Shown piece after piece: positions 5,756-6,148 of a stretch of DNA of 6,148 bases. Under the pieces are notes generated by a model. It saw only the letters and a list, made by a program, of their open reading frames with translations. It made no database searches and was not told the DNA's origin. Each line of letters begins with the position of its first letter. Within the stretch, counting starts at the first letter, position 1. The position numbers and the translations under genes are program-made. Source of the stretch: Pseudothermotoga sp. (GTDB lineage: Bacteria > Thermotogota > Thermotogae > Thermotogales > DSM-5069); NCBI GenBank assembly GCA_028276125.1, contig JAPYWY010000105.1, positions 1 to 6,148 on the forward strand, read 5' to 3'.

Positions 5756-6148
5756 ATGAGATGGCTCATTGTGTTCTCCACCGTCGTGGTAAGCATCGCA
5801 GTTTTGGCTTTCGTGCCTGTCACAGCAGATTTTGCTTTGCTCATCAACGAGTTTAATCATCTGAAGAAAATTTTACCCGACAACTTACTTGTCAGCGAAC
5901 TACCCGAAGGTTTCCTGTGTTTCTTCGGAAAACTCACGTTGAACCTTGCGGCGGCTTTCGAGGTTTTCGAATCTGAGGACATCGAAAAGCTACAAAACGC
6001 CAATGAGATTTCAGTGGTCACCAACGATCCTGAATGGGTTAAGAAGAACTTGCCCGAGGTCGTTCAGAACAGCGAGTTGATCGAAGCTGATGATTTGTAT
6101 TACTTTGCAGGCCCTTCTATGGTCGAAGATGTGAGGGCGTTGATCGAA
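5756..6148 (+). CDS. Exported protein of unknown function, 3' end missing
   Basis: An open frame starts at ATG 5756 and runs to the right edge without a stop (131 residues seen). AAAGGGGGG (5741-5749) lies six bases upstream, an excellent ribosome site. Residues 1-24 look like a signal peptide or N-terminal anchor: one Arg at position 2, then a hydrophobic run LIVFSTVVVSIAVLAFVPV. Possible cleavage sites are after VLA (18) or VTA (24). There is no lipobox Cys. The exported part is acidic and mixed alpha/beta in appearance. The early P..ADFALLIN pattern and the later VTNDPEW and YFAGPSM patches faintly recall bacterial DUF3352-like surface proteins, whose mature part also opens with a Pro/Asp pattern, but this is weak. 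It appears to have its own promoter (5676-5681), so it is probably separate from the purine genes although no clear terminator divides them. I do not recognise its function. Confidence 0.8.
   Translation, partial: MRWLIVFSTVVVSIAVLAFVPVTADFALLINEFNHLKKILPDNLLVSELPEGFLCFFGKLTLNLAAAFEVFESEDIEKLQNANEISVVTNDPEWVKKNLPEVVQNSELIEADDLYYFAGPSMVEDVRALIE

Noticed and set aside
5668..5856. Possible 62-codon + strand gene starting in the leader
   Set aside because: It overlaps the signal-peptide gene in another frame. It has no ribosome site, and its start lies before the predicted transcription start.

Overview
The window looks like a chromosomal segment from a member of the Thermotogae, probably the Thermotoga/Pseudothermotoga group. 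The evidence is protein-level: the PurE sequence closely follows the form I know from Thermotoga maritima, a DUF4438 protein (the TM1086 family) opens the window, and non-ATG starts and strong AGGAGG-type ribosome binding sites are common. I cannot name the species from the sequence alone.

Layout, all genes on the + strand. (1) Positions 1-659 hold the 3' part of a DUF4438 gene, open at the left edge. (2) Positions 660-772 are a scar-like stretch. On the minus strand it carries a short orphan reading frame that ends three bases before a strong hairpin with a T-run. It joins directly to (3), the C-terminal remnant of a methyl-accepting chemotaxis protein (773-1225) that has lost its sensor, membrane, HAMP and signalling-tip parts and has no start codon. 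(4) After a TATAAT box comes a tightly packed set of four genes: a Panacea/DUF4065-domain protein (1316-1828), an isoamylase-type glycogen debranching enzyme GlgX (1861-3984), PurK (4009-5151) and PurE (5139-5654). Gaps are 32 and 24 bases, and the last pair overlaps by 13. (5) A second TATAAT box and a structured leader precede an exported protein of unknown function (5756 onward), cut by the right edge.

PurK and PurE together carry out the bicarbonate- and ATP-dependent two-step conversion of AIR to CAIR in purine synthesis. GlgX trims branches from glycogen or limit dextrins. The Panacea-domain protein that opens the operon is of the type used as an antitoxin or as a proteolysis adaptor, but no toxin-like partner is visible here. 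That makes it the least explained gene in the window. The other unexplained parts are the rearranged junction at 660-775 and the inverted repeat in the leader of the last gene. No tRNA, rRNA, CRISPR array or intact mobile element was seen.
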